NCBI GenBank assembly: GCA_945903885.1
Contig: CAMDPB010000063.1
Coordinates: 1-6,539 of the forward strand
Origin: Candidatus Finniella inopinata
Lineage (GTDB): Bacteria > Pseudomonadota > Alphaproteobacteria > Paracaedibacterales > CAITNM01
Length of the DNA stretch: 6,539 bases
Direction of reading: 5' to 3'
Of the stretch, positions 6,227 through 6,539 are shown one piece after another. The notes under the pieces are model-generated. The model did not search any database, was not told where the DNA came from, and saw only the letters and a list, made by a program, of their open reading frames with translations. The position numbers were made by a program, and so were the translations under genes. Numbering within the stretch: the stretch's first letter is position 1; the number at the start of each line of letters is the position of its first letter.

Positions 6227-6235
6227 TTTTGCACA
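6227..6235 (+). promoter_or_regulatory. DnaA box TTTTGCACA next to the unwinding element
   Basis: An exact TTWTNCACA match pointing towards hemE. Four bases later come CTA CTA triplets, so this box is placed as the anchor from which DnaA would extend onto the single strand. Confidence 0.65.
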
Positions 6236-6239
6236 AGCA

Positions 6240-6283
6240 CTACTACCAACACTAAAACCTTTAAATATATATATTATTATTAG
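6240..6283. other. Putative DNA unwinding element with DnaA-trio-like triplets
   Basis: From 6240 the plus strand reads CTA CTA, then CCA ACA, then CTA (6252-6254). On the complementary strand, read 3' to 5' away from the DnaA box, these give GAT GAT ... GAT, which fits the DnaA-trio pattern. From 6260 to 6282 the sequence is only A and T (TTTAAA followed by TA and TTA repeats), ending just before the hemE ATG. Low melting stability beside a correctly oriented box is what an unwinding element should show. The two imperfect triplets in between weaken the trio reading. Confidence 0.55.
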
Positions 6284-6284
6284 T

Positions 6285-6539
6285 ATGAAGATTGTTCAGG
6301 CGTTAAACGGTCATACCGAAACTCAAAAACCTATTTGGATAATGCGGCAAGCAGGTCGTTATTTGCCAGAATATAGGGCTTTGAGAAAAAAAACGTCCAA
6401 TTTCATGCATTTCTGCCTAAACCAAGAAATGGTTGTGGAAGCAACCCTTCAGCCAATTGTTCGATTTGATTTTGATGCAGCAATTATTTTTAGTGACATT
6501 CTTGTTATCCCGCATTTTTTAGGTCAGAGCGTTCACTTT
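6285..6539 (+). CDS. hemE: Uroporphyrinogen decarboxylase HemE, N-terminal 85 codons (runs off the window)
   Basis: HemE removes four carboxyl groups from uroporphyrinogen III to make coproporphyrinogen III in the cytoplasm. The signature PIWIMRQAGRYLPEYRALR is complete, with the conserved substrate-binding arginines at residues 21 and 25. FDAAIIFSDILVIP places the catalytic aspartate at residue 71. About a quarter of the usual ~345 residues is present; the rest lies beyond base 6539. ATG 6285 fits the family, whose N-terminus is normally 15-20 residues before the signature. There is no Shine-Dalgarno: the preceding bases are TATTATTATTAGT, part of the putative unwinding element. The message may be leaderless or rely on A/U-rich initiation. 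The promoter must lie inside the candidate origin, so DnaA binding could affect hemE transcription. Confidence 0.95.
   Translation, partial: MKIVQALNGHTETQKPIWIMRQAGRYLPEYRALRKKTSNFMHFCLNQEMVVEATLQPIVRFDFDAAIIFSDILVIPHFLGQSVHF

Larger units (their letters stand above)
5985..6284. other. Probable chromosomal replication origin (oriC)
   Basis: The ~290-base gap between lnt and hemE, plus the last nine bases of lnt, contains nine 9-mers resembling the DnaA box TTWTNCACA. Seven are exact and two have one mismatch. They are followed by a CTACTA trio-like stretch and an A/T-only segment at the hemE start. Next to hemE is where the origin lies in Caulobacter crescentus and Rickettsia, so location and content agree. 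There is one GANTC (6163-6167), the CcrM methylation site, and no paired TTAA-N7-TTAA CtrA site. No open frame of note crosses the gap. The alternative is a DnaA-regulated promoter region for hemE, but the number of boxes plus the A/T-rich element favours an origin. Confidence 0.75.

Noticed and set aside
6072..6306. TTAA motifs as possible CtrA sites in the origin
   Set aside because: TTAA occurs at 6072, 6261 and 6303, but none is paired with another at the seven-base spacing that CtrA needs.

Overview
The window looks like chromosomal DNA of an A+T-rich alphaproteobacterium, possibly a host-associated lineage such as Holosporales or Rickettsiales. The class call rests on three things. A mitofilin/Mic60-like coiled-coil membrane gene is followed directly by a HemY whose C-terminus carries a four-cysteine zinc ribbon. 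An MJ0042-type zinc-ribbon protein sits beside them. A dense DnaA-box cluster abuts hemE, the landmark of the Caulobacter and Rickettsia replication origins. The order-level call is only an inference from base composition and gene content.

Layout. Positions 76-3646 hold four tightly packed plus-strand genes with overlapping or almost touching ends: a zinc-ribbon/DUF3426-like membrane protein, the alphaproteobacterial mitofilin homologue, hemY, and an unrecognised exported protein. They probably form one transcription unit. Positions 3629-4506 hold two minus-strand genes: an MlaC/Ttg2D-type periplasmic phospholipid-transport protein and, 17 bases downstream of it, an unrecognised small basic protein whose 3' end overlaps the exported-protein gene tail to tail. 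A 50-base divergent spacer with a short perfect palindrome separates mlaC from lnt (4557-5993), the apolipoprotein N-acyltransferase. About 290 bases without a gene follow, and then the first 85 codons of hemE, which runs off the window.

The most important element is the spacer between lnt and hemE. It carries nine DnaA-box-like 9-mers, seven of which fit TTWTNCACA exactly. Five stand in one orientation within 72 bases, and the first of these contains the lnt stop codon. On the hemE side the last box is followed at once by CTACTA, which resembles DnaA-trios on the opposite strand, and then by an almost pure A/T stretch ending at the hemE start. I call this the probable chromosomal origin (oriC) with an unwinding element beside hemE.

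Functionally the window combines envelope biogenesis (MlaC lipid traffic, Lnt lipoprotein maturation, a Mic60-like membrane organiser) with haem synthesis (HemY, HemE) around the replication start. Apart from the origin architecture and a probable C-terminal shortening of Lnt beside it, the known genes are ordinary. I see no mobile element, CRISPR array, tRNA or rRNA.
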